DNA of 64,000 nt, taken from Cellulomonas sp. KH9. Lineage in GTDB: Bacteria; Actinomycetota; Actinomycetes; Actinomycetales; Cellulomonadaceae. Location: assembly GCF_900114185.1 (NCBI RefSeq), contig NZ_FOSE01000001.1:232485-296484 (forward strand). The letters are read 5' to 3'. This document shows, piece by piece, positions 37,091 through 45,522 of the stretch (its first letter is position 1; each line of letters starts with the position of its first letter). A model generated the notes under the pieces. That model saw nothing but the letters and a program-made list of their open reading frames with translations, was not told the DNA's origin and made no database searches. The translations under genes and the position numbers were made by a program.

Positions 37091-37801
37091 ACGAACAGCC
37101 CGTCCGGTCTGCACGTGACCCTGGCCGCCGGGCAGGTCCGGGTCGTCCCGCGCATGAGCAACGAGTCGCTGCGGCGCACGGGAGCGAAGTCCGACGGCTG
37201 GGTGGACAGGACGCTGGCCGAGGTCGACGGACCCTGGGGCGCGCTGCGGATGTCGATGGACGGGTACCCGCTGAGCGTCCGCGCGCAGGTCGACGGGCAG
37301 ATCGTGGCGACGTTCACGGCGGTGAGCGAGACGGTCAACGAGGAGGGCCCGGTGCCCACGTTCACGGGCCCTGACGTCCCGGTCGTCCTGGGTGCGACGA
37401 CGGCAGGTGTGCGGTTCGTCGCCGAGGGCTCCCGGTTGCGCCCGGCCGGTCGGCGTCGGTTCCTGCGGGTGACGGCCCCCGACCGGGCCTGGACGTACGG
37501 GTCGACCCAGACCCAGACCGGGAGTGCGAACCCGGTGGGCAAGGTGCTCGGCGTCGTCGGGGCGGCCACCGAGCTGCGCCGTGGCCCGGACCCGGCGACG
37601 GGAGCTCTCGCCGTGTCGTGGAAGCACCAGGGCGCCCGGGACGAGAAGGACCCCAGCGGCAGGCTCTACGTCACGGTGAGCTGGGTCGACGGTGCCACCG
37701 TCGAGGAGGTGGTCCTCACGATGCTGCTGTTGCTCGGCACCGACGAGACCAAGCTCGCGCCGTTGTGGTGGCGGGCCGTCGACGCGGGTGGCGCGTACTG
37801 A
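37082..37801 (+). CDS. Putative immunity protein, tandem copy 2
   Basis: A 239-residue paralogue of the product of 36272-36991, identical in length and colinear without gaps, starting MDMTNSPSGLHVTLAAGQ. Most divergence is in the central strands (ETVNEEGPVPTFTGPDV; SWKHQGARDEKD), suggesting diversification to recognise a different toxin variant. It has no intact toxin of its own. It ends in TGATG, with no convincing gene after it. Confidence 0.6.
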   Translation: MDMTNSPSGLHVTLAAGQVRVVPRMSNESLRRTGAKSDGWVDRTLAEVDGPWGALRMSMDGYPLSVRAQVDGQIVATFTAVSETVNEEGPVPTFTGPDVPVVLGATTAGVRFVAEGSRLRPAGRRRFLRVTAPDRAWTYGSTQTQTGSANPVGKVLGVVGAATELRRGPDPATGALAVSWKHQGARDEKDPSGRLYVTVSWVDGATVEEVVLTMLLLLGTDETKLAPLWWRAVDAGGAY

Positions 37802-37901
37802 TGCGGCGGCGGGTGCCGTTGTCCGTGGTGAGGACGCAGCGACGTCGGTGCGAGTGACCGGGCCTCACCCCGTTTCGTCCTGTTTGGCCCAGGTCGGTCG
37901 G

Positions 37902-37907
37902 TATCGT
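37902..37907 (+). promoter_or_regulatory. Candidate -10 box (TATCGT) of lipoprotein module B
   Basis: TATCGT after ggtcggtcgg, 36 nt before GTG 37943. Same GG-TANNNT pattern as other boxes in the array; -35 not clear. Confidence 0.35.
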
Positions 37908-37942
37908 GTGCGGGCCACGGACCCGGACGAGACGAGGACGAC

Positions 37943-38536
37943 GTGACGCTGCGCAGGGCCCTGCCGATCCTGACGGTGCTGCTGCTGAGCGCGGGGTGCG
38001 CGTCGGAGGCCGTCGAGCCGCCGGGGCTGGAGGCCACGGTCGCGGCGGAACCGACGCCGACGCCGAGCCCCACGCCGACCGGGCCGGCGCTGGAGCCGTC
38101 GGATCCCGACCTGGGGATCGTGTTCGAGGACGTGCCGCAGCTCGAGGGTGAGCAGGTGGACGTGTACAACACGGTCGCGGCGTACCAGAAGGAGTACTGG
38201 CGGATGATGACGACCAACACCGTCAGCCCGGGGTTCGACGTGCTGGCGTCGCCGGAGGTCACCGCGATGATGCAGCGCATCGCGACGCAGAACGCGGACC
38301 AGGACCTCGAGATCCTCGGGGTCTTCCACACGCGTATCCACGACCTCGTCGTCGACGGCGAGTCCGCGACCGTGACCGTGTGCGACGACTACCGGGACGT
38401 CACTGCAGCCGATCCTGAGGGGACCTACTCGTCGCAGGAGATCGGCCTGGTCGGGACGGCCAAACAGCTGTCGATGGGCCTGTCAGGGTTCGGCACATGG
38501 CGCGTCCTGAACAGCGCACCTGCCGGCGACTGCTGA
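37943..38536 (+). CDS. NTF2-like lipoprotein of module B
   Basis: A 197-residue lipoprotein with lipobox SAGC, a Thr/Pro linker and a domain paralogous to the product of 27426-28043 (LGIVFEDVPQLEG, AAYQKEYWRMMTTNTVSPG, a V-D-x-x-x-A-T-V-x-V-C-x-D-Y strand, C-terminal Cys). GTG 37943 follows gaggac. Its stop overlaps the next start (TGATG). The pairing with a secreted PKD-like protein recurs three times in this window. Confidence 0.65.
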   Translation: MTLRRALPILTVLLLSAGCASEAVEPPGLEATVAAEPTPTPSPTPTGPALEPSDPDLGIVFEDVPQLEGEQVDVYNTVAAYQKEYWRMMTTNTVSPGFDVLASPEVTAMMQRIATQNADQDLEILGVFHTRIHDLVVDGESATVTVCDDYRDVTAADPEGTYSSQEIGLVGTAKQLSMGLSGFGTWRVLNSAPAGDC

Positions 38537-39549
38537 TGCGCCGTCGGGGCGCGACCGTCGTATCGACCGGCCTCCTCCTCGTGATCCTGGCCGCGCAACC
38601 TGCGGTGGCTGGTCCACAGGCGGGTCGCGACGGTACGGAGGACGCGGCAGCCGCCGGGGACGTGTCGGACGACGGCATCTCGGTCGAGGCCGAGTCCACC
38701 ACGGCGACCATCGAGACGACCGGCGCGACGACGGCGGGTGTGCCCTTCACAGGGGTGGCGAAGGTGCCGGTGCCTCGCCGGTGCTGGTACGGGGCGGGGT
38801 GGACGGGGCAGCGGTACTACGAGTACTGGAAGGACGGGGGCGTCGGACGGTCTTCGATGACGCAGGACGCGTACGCGGCGCAGGGGCTGCTGCACGAGGG
38901 GTTCGAGCAGCACGCGACGGACACCGAGGGTCGGTGGTACGAGGCGGAGTGTGCGTCGCACGTGCCCGCTGACGAGCAGGTCGCGTACTTCCTCTCCCAC
39001 CCGGCGGTGTACGTCATGGCGGGGGAGCCGGCTCCGGCTGTGCAGGAGTCGGTCGATCCGCGGGTGCTGGCGCAGATCGCTGCGGAGCACATGCAGCTGC
39101 CGGTGGGGACGATCCGGTGGAACCCGTCGGTGAAGGGGTCGGGGGCCACGGTGGTGAACCTGGACACGTTCGTGTGGGTGGAGGACGCGACGACGTCGGT
39201 GCAGGTCACGGCGTCGGTGCCGGGGGTGTGGTCGCGGGTGGAGGCGCGGATGGCGTCGATGGCCCTGTCGGCGCCGAACGCGCGGGACGTGACGTGCCCG
39301 GACGCCGGGACGCCGTACGCGGCGGGGATGACGGGCAGCTCGTGCGCGATCGTGTTCGAGCGGTCCAGCGCGAACCAGCCGGTGAAGTCCGGGCAGCAGT
39401 ACCCGACGGTGACGTTGACGGCCACGGCCAGGTGGGAGGCGACGTGGACGTCCTCGCTGGACCCGACGCCGCAGGCCCTGGAGGTCCAGACCCGGACCGT
39501 GACGGCCGAGGTCCCGGTCGGTGAGGTGCAGACGATCGTCACGCGCTGA
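38536..39549 (+). CDS. Secreted PKD-like protein of module B
   Basis: A 337-residue protein with a Sec signal peptide (VVSTGLLLVILAAQPAVAG). It is paralogous to the product of 28037-29110: CWYGAGWTGQRYYEYWKDGG, PVGTIRWNPSVKGSGATVVN, FERSSANQPVKSGQQYPT, TVTAEVPVGEVQTIVTR. The N-terminal spacer (about 30-80) is acidic and unrelated. ATG 38536 is chosen for coupling to the upstream stop; ATG 38497 is an alternative. Probably displayed at the cell surface or released; function unknown. Confidence 0.6.
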   Translation: MRRRGATVVSTGLLLVILAAQPAVAGPQAGRDGTEDAAAAGDVSDDGISVEAESTTATIETTGATTAGVPFTGVAKVPVPRRCWYGAGWTGQRYYEYWKDGGVGRSSMTQDAYAAQGLLHEGFEQHATDTEGRWYEAECASHVPADEQVAYFLSHPAVYVMAGEPAPAVQESVDPRVLAQIAAEHMQLPVGTIRWNPSVKGSGATVVNLDTFVWVEDATTSVQVTASVPGVWSRVEARMASMALSAPNARDVTCPDAGTPYAAGMTGSSCAIVFERSSANQPVKSGQQYPTVTLTATARWEATWTSSLDPTPQALEVQTRTVTAEVPVGEVQTIVTR

Positions 39550-39601
39550 GCCCGCAGCGGTCGGTTGTGGAAACCGGCCACGCGGCTGCCGGGTCCACCA
39601 G

Positions 39602-39607
39602 TACGGT
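39602..39607 (+). promoter_or_regulatory. Candidate -10 box (TACGGT) of ESX cassette 4
   Basis: TACGGT in ccagTACGGTgacgg, 46 nt before GTG 39648. Weak support from similarity to the other cassette boxes. Confidence 0.3.
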
Positions 39608-39647
39608 GACGGCGCACCGGCCAGGTGCAGCGATCGCGGAGGGGCCT

Positions 39648-39941
39648 GTGGGGGAGCTGAAGACCCGGACCGTGTCGAACCCGGAGTACGAGGACCTCAC
39701 CGATCTGCTGGAGCGGGCGCGGTCGATGGCGGTGGTCGTCGCCGGGGTGCTGGAGCGTCCGGCCGCTCTCATGTCGCAGGACCGGGTGTGGACGGGGCCG
39801 ACCGCGGCTGAGTCGTTCGCCCTGGAGCTCGACGGGCGTCGGGCGGACCTGCCGCTGCGGTTCGAGGCGTTCATCGACGCGGTCACGGCGCGTCGCGCGG
39901 CGGTGCCGCCGAGCTTCGACGTCCCGGTCTCGGAGCTGTGA
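39648..39941 (+). CDS. WXG100-family ESX protein
   Basis: A 97-residue helical protein with the W-x-G turn in RVWTGPTAAESFALEL. GTG 39648 follows cggagggg by 3 nt; upstream in-frame sequence is not coding-like. It overlaps the following large gene by 4 nt and is its likely secretion partner. Confidence 0.65.
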   Translation: MGELKTRTVSNPEYEDLTDLLERARSMAVVVAGVLERPAALMSQDRVWTGPTAAESFALELDGRRADLPLRFEAFIDAVTARRAAVPPSFDVPVSEL

Positions 39942-41871
39942 GCGTGGCCTTCGCCAGTGTCGACGTCGAGGGTCTGGCGCTGCTGGTCGCGCGGCTCGAG
40001 GGCGCGGCGTCGTCGCTGCACGGGGTGTGCGCGGACCTGACCGGTAGGGCGAACGCCCTGGACGTCCCGGTGACCGAGCTGAGGAAGGTCGAGCACATCG
40101 CGACGTGGGTGGACGGGGAGCTGCCCGGGTTGCGTCGTCGTCTGGACCTGGCCAGGCTCGCCGACACGGCCGTCCCGATCGCCCTGCGCGGCGGGGTCGT
40201 GACGATCGTCGAGCCCGTCCTGGACGCCCGGCAGGCCGAGGTGGTGGGCCGGGGACTGGCCGCCGAGCTGGTCGCGGTCGACTCGGCGGGGGAGCAGGCA
40301 GCCGTTCGGCTGCGCGCGTTGCTGGCGCGGCTCGAGGGGCACGTCGGCGATCCCGACGTGATGTCCGGGTTCTACGCCGAGCTGGGGACCGCACGGACCG
40401 AGCGGCTGGCGTACGTCGTCGCCGAGATGGCATCGGGCCTGGCGGTGCGGGAGGAGTGGTCCGGGCGCGGCGCACGGGACCTGCAGGTGCTGGGGCGCGG
40501 GTTCGCCGCGGCGCTGCACGACGCCGACCCTCCGGCGGGTCTCGCCGCGACGGTCGCGGCGTTCGGCCGGCGCCGGCGGATCACGACGTGGCCTGGGGGC
40601 GGCTGGCGCTGCTCCAGCACGGCACCATCCCGACGCGGCACCTGGTGGCCTTCACGCGCGCGAATGCGTTGGACTCGCTCGTCGAGGACCTGTCCGTCGA
40701 CGTCCGCGGTGACGTGCTCGACGGTCGTCCTGCGGCCGTCGGTCTGCCCCGTGACCGCATGGAGCTCGCGTTCACCGCACTCGCCACCGACCCCACCGCC
40801 GCGCGCCTGGCGATCTCGGCCGGGCCGGGCACAGGGGCGATGGTCGAGCGTGTCCACGCCTACGACGCCCGGTTCGGTGTGCGGGTCGACCAGGCGTTCG
40901 GAGCCGCGCTGGCGGCAGGTGCGGGTGTCGGCGAAGACCCCGCCCGGCACGCCGCCGCACGGTTCCCGTTCGACGCGATCACCGCCACCGCGCGGCTGGA
41001 CGGGACCATGTGGTTCGCCCGCGAGCACTACGCCGCGATCGCCACGGCCTGGGCGCCGGAGATGCTCGCCGGGGCGACGGCGGAGGCGTGCCGGGTGCCG
41101 GAGTCCACCCGCAGCCGACCCGAGGGGTGGGAGGACATCCCGGGGCCGCGGCCGCTGTTCTACCTCTCCCTGGAGGACACCCGCGGGTTCCTGGCGACCT
41201 TCGGTCACACCGACGAGCTCTCGGCGCCGTTCGACCGTGCGGTGGGTGAGCTGTACTACGGGCTGATGGTGAACGCGGTGCGCCTGGACGCGGCAGCGGG
41301 GAACAGCGAGCAGATGGGCCGAGTCGCCAGCAGGTTCGGCAGCCTCGCGGGAGCGCAGTACCTCGCCCAGCACCAGGTACGCAGCGAGATGGACGCCCAG
41401 GCGCAGGCGACCCGCGACCTCCTGGGAACGACGACCGGTCTGGTCCTGGACCAGGTCGCGGGGCCTGACGGCCTCGTCGGCACCGTGCTCTGGGAAGCGG
41501 GGAAGTTCGGCATGAACAAGGGATTGGGCGTCTTCGTCGACGGCGACGTCGCCGCCTCGCACGCGGGACGGCTCGAGGCACAGGCTGTCCGAGTCGCCCG
41601 GCTCCAGGACGCCGTGGTCGCCCAGCTCCTGGTCGCCAACGATCCACGACATGCAGCGGGCCTGCCGTCAGCGCTCCGGTCGCCGACCGGAGGACTGATC
41701 GACCCTGTGAGGATCATCGACAGCCCTGCGCTCGACGCAGAGTTCGCGGCGTGGATGGTGTCGACCAACGTCGACGCTTCTGTTCAGTCGACCTACGATT
41801 CCGTGACGGATGCCGCCGGCGAGTTCCACGCCGGTTTCGGGCGTGTGCAGGCTGTGTTCGGCAGGGTCTGA
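39938..41871 (+). pseudogene. Frameshifted ESX/LXG-type large protein
   Basis: Two overlapping reading frames together give one protein of about 644 residues. The first frame is good from GTG 39938 (SVAFASVDVEGLALLVARLEG) to AATVAAF at about 40564. The second is good from PAPADHDVAWGRLALLQHG (about 40570) to the stop at 41871. A single missing base in the palindromic GC run between 40564 and 40582 explains the switch. The N-terminal 210 residues are helical WXG-like (EEWSGRGARDLQ). The rest includes FPFDAITATARLDGTMWFAREHY and a helical C-terminus. No toxin family is recognised. It may be a sequencing error, so the gene may be intact. Confidence 0.65.
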
Positions 41872-41872
41872 G

Positions 41873-42436
41873 TCAGGTGCAGCGCGTGTGGCCTTCGACG
41901 TCGACGACGATGTCATCGGCTCCGGCTGTTGCTGCGCTGAACGACAGCGTGATGCCCTGCAGGTCGCCGTCCGTGACGTGATACGTCGCGTGGCGAACGT
42001 CCTCAGCCGCCGCCGGGTCGGCGATATCCAGACGATCGAAGCGTGCGAGGCCCTCATCCGCCGGGTCGAGTCCGAGTCTTTCGACCACGCCGAGGAACCT
42101 GTTCTCGGCGCGGGTCAACGCACTGCCCATGGTGCTCGCTAGTTTGTCCCGACCGACAGGGCCGATTGTCGCAGCAAAGACGTATCGGCTCCCGCCGTCG
42201 GGGCAGTCGCGCAGCTCGGCAGCGTCGTCTGTGACCTCTATCGAGTCCGTCCTCATGCCGTCTGCCGTCCGGTCGGCGACGGTGCGCGTGGTGTCCGCCA
42301 TGGCCGCGCGCTGCTCGTCCGCCGTGAGAGGCCCTGCGGTGCAGGCCCCGGCAACCATGACCCCGACGGCCATCGTCGTCGCCGTGGCCGCTCGGCGGGA
42401 TCCAGGTCGGTTCACGATTCGAACGTTGGCAGGCAC
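41873..42436 (-). CDS. Hypothetical lipoprotein, possible immunity protein for cassette 4
   Basis: A 187-residue protein with an N-terminal signal peptide and a lipobox-like VAGAC (Cys about 33). It has a helical region rich in T and D and a beta-rich C-terminal half (SRYVFAATIGPVG; YHVTDGDLQGITLSFSAATAG). GTG 42436 follows gagga. It is convergent with the frameshifted toxin-like gene (stops 1 nt apart). An exported immunity protein would suit a toxin acting at the envelope, but this is inference. Confidence 0.5.
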   Translation of the reverse strand: MPANVRIVNRPGSRRAATATTMAVGVMVAGACTAGPLTADEQRAAMADTTRTVADRTADGMRTDSIEVTDDAAELRDCPDGGSRYVFAATIGPVGRDKLASTMGSALTRAENRFLGVVERLGLDPADEGLARFDRLDIADPAAAEDVRHATYHVTDGDLQGITLSFSAATAGADDIVVDVEGHTRCT

Positions 42437-42602
42437 CGGCGAATCCTCGCAGGTCGGGCACTGACGGTGCGGGCCTTTCCACGGTCCGCGAGGCTGGCGG
42501 ACCGAGGGTCTCGGTCTGTCTCGTGGCGTCGGACCGTCCTTTCCTGGTATCCGGCCGGCTGCGGTGGGTACGACGCTCCGGTGACGAACTGCCCCTGACG
42601 CG

Positions 42603-42983
42603 TCACAGGCGCACCGCCCTCGGGTCGACGCCGGCGGCAGGCCACACGACCCCGTCGCCGTCGACCACCCACGCGGGCTCCGGTAGCAGTGCCGCCAGCC
42701 GTGCGATCCACGAGGCGAACAAGTCCTCCCAGCGGCACTCGACAGAGACAGCGAGGGCTGTGCTGAGGTCGGGCATGTCGTCCAGTCCGGGGCGCGCGGC
42801 GAGGTCGTCACGCCAGTCGTGCGCGTGCCGGGGGTCGAGTGCGCCGAAGATCGTCAGGTAGCGGTCCTGGTCGTCGGGGTACTGGGCGTACGGTCCGTCG
42901 ACGACCGCCCCCAGGGCCGCCGCGGCGCGCCAGACGTCGTCCTCGAAGGAGGTCGAGGTCGAGACGAGATTGGCGGTCTTCAC
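42603..42983 (-). CDS. Hypothetical protein, orphan immunity candidate
   Basis: A 126-residue acidic soluble protein (VSTSTSFEDDVWRAAAALGAVVDGPYAQYPDDQDRYL at the start, split strands with W-rich C-terminus LPEPAWVVDGDGVVWPA). GTG 42983 has no clear Shine-Dalgarno. It lies beside other immunity-like genes without a toxin of its own. No family recognised. Confidence 0.45.
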   Translation of the reverse strand: MKTANLVSTSTSFEDDVWRAAAALGAVVDGPYAQYPDDQDRYLTIFGALDPRHAHDWRDDLAARPGLDDMPDLSTALAVSVECRWEDLFASWIARLAALLPEPAWVVDGDGVVWPAAGVDPRAVRL

Positions 42984-43079
42984 CGCGCGGTTCTCGGTGG
43001 GTGCATGGGTGGGACATCCTCGGGTGGTGGGGAGGTGGCGTGGGGGTCAGGACGGTGCCCGCACGTCGGCCGGCTGGTG

Positions 43080-43369
43080 TCAGGTGCGCAGGACGGTGTC
43101 GTGGATCCGTACGCCTGCGGACGTCACGGTGACCGTCAGCCGGCCCGCCAGGCCGTCGCTGCGGGACGTGACGGCCACGTGGTGCCCGTCCGCGTCCCGG
43201 TCGATCGTGACGGTGTCGACCGTCTCGCGGGTGACCTCGACGTGAGCCGCACGGTGGCGTGCTCGGACGGGAACGACACCGACCGCACCCACGGCTCCTC
43301 GCCGACGTCGGCAGTCAGGCCGAGATGCGCGAGGTCGGTGTCGTCCGGTGCGGTCAGGGGTGCGGGCAT
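43080..43369 (-). pseudogene. Small immunity-like gene with single-base deletion
   Basis: From ATG 43369 the frame reads MPAPLTAPDDTDLAHLG, VGEEPWVRSVSFPSEHATVRL. It then needs one extra G at about 43241 to continue as TVEVTRETVDTV, DRDADGHHVAVTSRSDG and LTVTVTSAGVRIHDTVLRT to the stop at 43080. The repaired product is about 96 residues of regular beta strands. Real decay or sequencing error cannot be told apart. Confidence 0.55.
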
Positions 43370-43421
43370 CGTGGGTGTCCGATCGCGGGCGTGGGGGGTG
43401 TCGTGGTTGGCGTGGTGCGCG

Positions 43422-44324
43422 TCAGCAGTCGGGCGGGCGGGGGACGTCGGTGCACAAGCCTGAGACCAGGCGGCTCGTGCGTTCCTCGACGGTGAACGGT
43501 GCGGTGGCCGCGGTCGTGCTGGCGACGCCGTCGACGTCGCGCCACAGCGGGCTGCCGTCGACCTGGTAGCGGCCGGTCCACTCGGCCGTCAGCGTGATGG
43601 TGGTCGTGCCGGGCTGCTCGTACTCGTGGAAGACGTCGTGGTCCGGGTAGGGGCGGCCCGGAGAGCTGGTGGTGAGCGTGTGGCCGTCGCCGAAGTCGTA
43701 CGCCCAGCGGCGCGGTGTGGCCTCGACGGTGACGCCGATGCCGAGCAGGTCGGTGCGGAGGGTCACCGGGGCCGGGTCGGTGGACACGATGGTCTCGATG
43801 TTGACCAGGGCCCAGCCGCGGTCGGGCTGCAGGGTCAGGGTGGGGGCGGGCAGGGGGAGGCGACGGAAGTCGTCAGAGGTGAGGACGGGGAGGATGTCGG
43901 CGGCGCACCCACCGGCGTCGACGATCGTCCAGGGCGACCAGGCCGCGGTCGGCGTCGAGCGCTCCCGGCTCCACAGCGCGTCGAGCGGGACGTCCTCACC
44001 GCAGTTGTTCACCCCGGCGACCCCGTCGGCGGGCGGGCACTGCCCGTTGAGGGGTGTCGTGGGGACGGCGTTGGAGACGTTGCACCGCGGGGCGCGGCGG
44101 TACTGGGTGAGGTCGTAGGCGGGGGTGCCTTTGAGGGATTCGTGCCGTTGCTGCTGCTCGTTGCCGTCCCGCGCATTGAGCTCGACCGCATCACCGGTCT
44201 CAGACGTCTGGCCACCGTAGGAGGTGTCCCGGCCCGCCGCCAGTGTCCCCGACGCCATGAGCACGACGAGTGTCAGAGTCGTGCCGACGACCATCCCACC
44301 CCGGCGGAGAACGCGCACGGTCAT
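43422..44324 (-). CDS. Secreted PKD-domain protein of module C
   Basis: A 300-residue protein. The N-terminus (MTVRVLRRGGMVVGTTLTLVV) is a signal peptide or anchor. The C-terminal domain has a clear PKD signature, RWAYDFGDGHTLTTSSPG, then VFHEYEQPGTTTITLTAEWTGRY. CNVSNAVPTTPLNGQCPP and other cysteines suggest disulfides. ATG 44324 overlaps the upstream lipoprotein stop (ATGA). It keeps the layout of the products of 28037 and 38536 but is more divergent and retains the canonical PKD motif that those have lost. Confidence 0.65.
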   Translation of the reverse strand: MTVRVLRRGGMVVGTTLTLVVLMASGTLAAGRDTSYGGQTSETGDAVELNARDGNEQQQRHESLKGTPAYDLTQYRRAPRCNVSNAVPTTPLNGQCPPADGVAGVNNCGEDVPLDALWSRERSTPTAAWSPWTIVDAGGCAADILPVLTSDDFRRLPLPAPTLTLQPDRGWALVNIETIVSTDPAPVTLRTDLLGIGVTVEATPRRWAYDFGDGHTLTTSSPGRPYPDHDVFHEYEQPGTTTITLTAEWTGRYQVDGSPLWRDVDGVASTTAATAPFTVEERTSRLVSGLCTDVPRPPDC

Positions 44325-44920
44325 CCCTCGACGGCGGTCGCGTCGACCGCGAGCATCCGCCACCCGTCCTGCCAGGCGATCGCGAAGTAGAGCTCGTACC
44401 GTTGCGCCTCGCGCTGTCCGGTGACGGTGCCGCTGGCGTCCTCCACCGTCGAAGCCGGTTGCTGCACGACGATCGTTGCCGTGTACCGGCTGCCTTCCGT
44501 GATCGTCGACCCGTAGGCGGACTCCACGAGAGCGACCTGACCGCGGTCGAGCTCACCGGTGGCCTGCATCTGCTCGACGTTCTGGATGACTCCGTTGCAG
44601 AACCCACAGGCGGGATCCGACATCGCGCGCCACTCCGCGAGGTCGCCGGTCGCGAAGACGTACGCGTACAGATCGACCCCGAAGTACTGCGCCGCGGCGA
44701 GCGCACCCGCCTCGTCATTCGTCGACATCGCTGCGGGTCGGGCGGGCAACCCTGGTGACTCGGGCGTCTGGCTCGGCGTCGGCGTCGAGCTCGCGGTGGT
44801 CGCCGGACTGCTGGTGGGTGCGGGCTCGCCGTCGTCGGTGCAGCCCGTCAGCGCAGCACCGGAGGCCAGCAGGACCGCCAGCGTGAGAGTGGAGCCTCGT
44901 CGGCCCGGGCGCGTCGGCAT
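44321..44920 (-). CDS. DUF6318-type lipoprotein of module C
   Basis: A 199-residue lipoprotein: lipobox LTGC, Thr/Ser/Pro linker, then LPARPAAMSTNDEAGALAAAQYFGVDLYAYVFATGDLAEW, SDPACGFCNGVI and a C-terminal WQDGWRMLAVDA, the pattern of the actinobacterial DUF6318 family (NTF2-like). Function unknown. It starts 6 nt after a TACTTT box without a Shine-Dalgarno, suggesting a leaderless mRNA. A truncated homologue is at 51128-51351. Confidence 0.75.
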   Translation of the reverse strand: MPTRPGRRGSTLTLAVLLASGAALTGCTDDGEPAPTSSPATTASSTPTPSQTPESPGLPARPAAMSTNDEAGALAAAQYFGVDLYAYVFATGDLAEWRAMSDPACGFCNGVIQNVEQMQATGELDRGQVALVESAYGSTITEGSRYTATIVVQQPASTVEDASGTVTGQREAQRYELYFAIAWQDGWRMLAVDATAVEG

Positions 44921-44926
44921 GCCGGA

Positions 44927-44932
44927 AAAGTA
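44927..44932 (-). promoter_or_regulatory. -10 box (TACTTT) for a leaderless DUF6318 mRNA
   Basis: On the minus strand TACTTT is followed by six bases and then the ATG at 44920. The truncated homologue at 51351 has TACCTT, six bases, ATG, with ccgg conserved between. No ribosome binding site fits. Confidence 0.55.
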
Positions 44933-45033
44933 CCGGTTACAGGCGGCGGTCGGTGGCGATCGGATAGGCCTGTGGACCAGTCAGCGTGAGGGCTGGCCTC
45001 GTGCCAAGGGTCATCGATGGCTCCCGATGCCGC

Positions 45034-45522
45034 TCACGTGAACACGGGTGCTCCGGACGGCTCCCGAACTGCGGCGACGACGACGTCGAGCGGGTAGACG
45101 AGTGTCCTGGCAAGGTCTGCCGCTCTGTAGTCGACGAGGTCATCGGCCCACCGCTCGGTCCCGCCCTCGACCCACCGCACAGTGGAGTGCCGCCAGTCGG
45201 ACGTGTCCAGGGCGGTTCCTTCCGGAGGATCTCGCGGAGCGGGCGCGAGCTCGCCCATCCCAGTGGCAGCGCGCCACCTGCTGCCCAAGATCAACGCGAG
45301 GAACCGGAAGAGCGCGGCCTCCTCGGCAGTACGCAGGACGACGCCGGTCGTCCTGCCACGCTGCACTTCATCGACCGTGAAGACGTCGTGGGCCCTGCGG
45401 ACGACGTGATTCGTCTCGGAGTCCCCGATCTCGAGGCCCGAGCCGTCGCTCGTCGAGCTGACGAAGGCGCCGGACTCGGCAGCCAGTTGGAGAACGGCCT
45501 GCGGGAGGGTGATAGGTGTCAT
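45034..45522 (-). CDS. TNT-toxin immunity protein (Imm61-like)
   Basis: A 162-residue protein starting at ATG 45522, overlapping the toxin stop (ATGA). Segments LPQAVLQLAAESGAFVSS, RRAHDVFTVDEVQRGRTTG and AALFRFLALILGSRWR fit the immunity proteins commonly coded after TNT toxins (Imm61). It should bind and block the NAD+ glycohydrolase domain in the producing cell. Assignment to the named family is by context and general pattern. Confidence 0.65.
   Translation of the reverse strand: MTPITLPQAVLQLAAESGAFVSSTSDGSGLEIGDSETNHVVRRAHDVFTVDEVQRGRTTGVVLRTAEEAALFRFLALILGSRWRAATGMGELAPAPRDPPEGTALDTSDWRHSTVRWVEGGTERWADDLVDYRAADLARTLVYPLDVVVAAVREPSGAPVFT

Noticed and set aside
37801..37857. Possible 18-residue peptide overlapping the stop of immunity copy 2
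   Set aside because: Very basic, no ribosome binding site and no homologue in the other cassettes.
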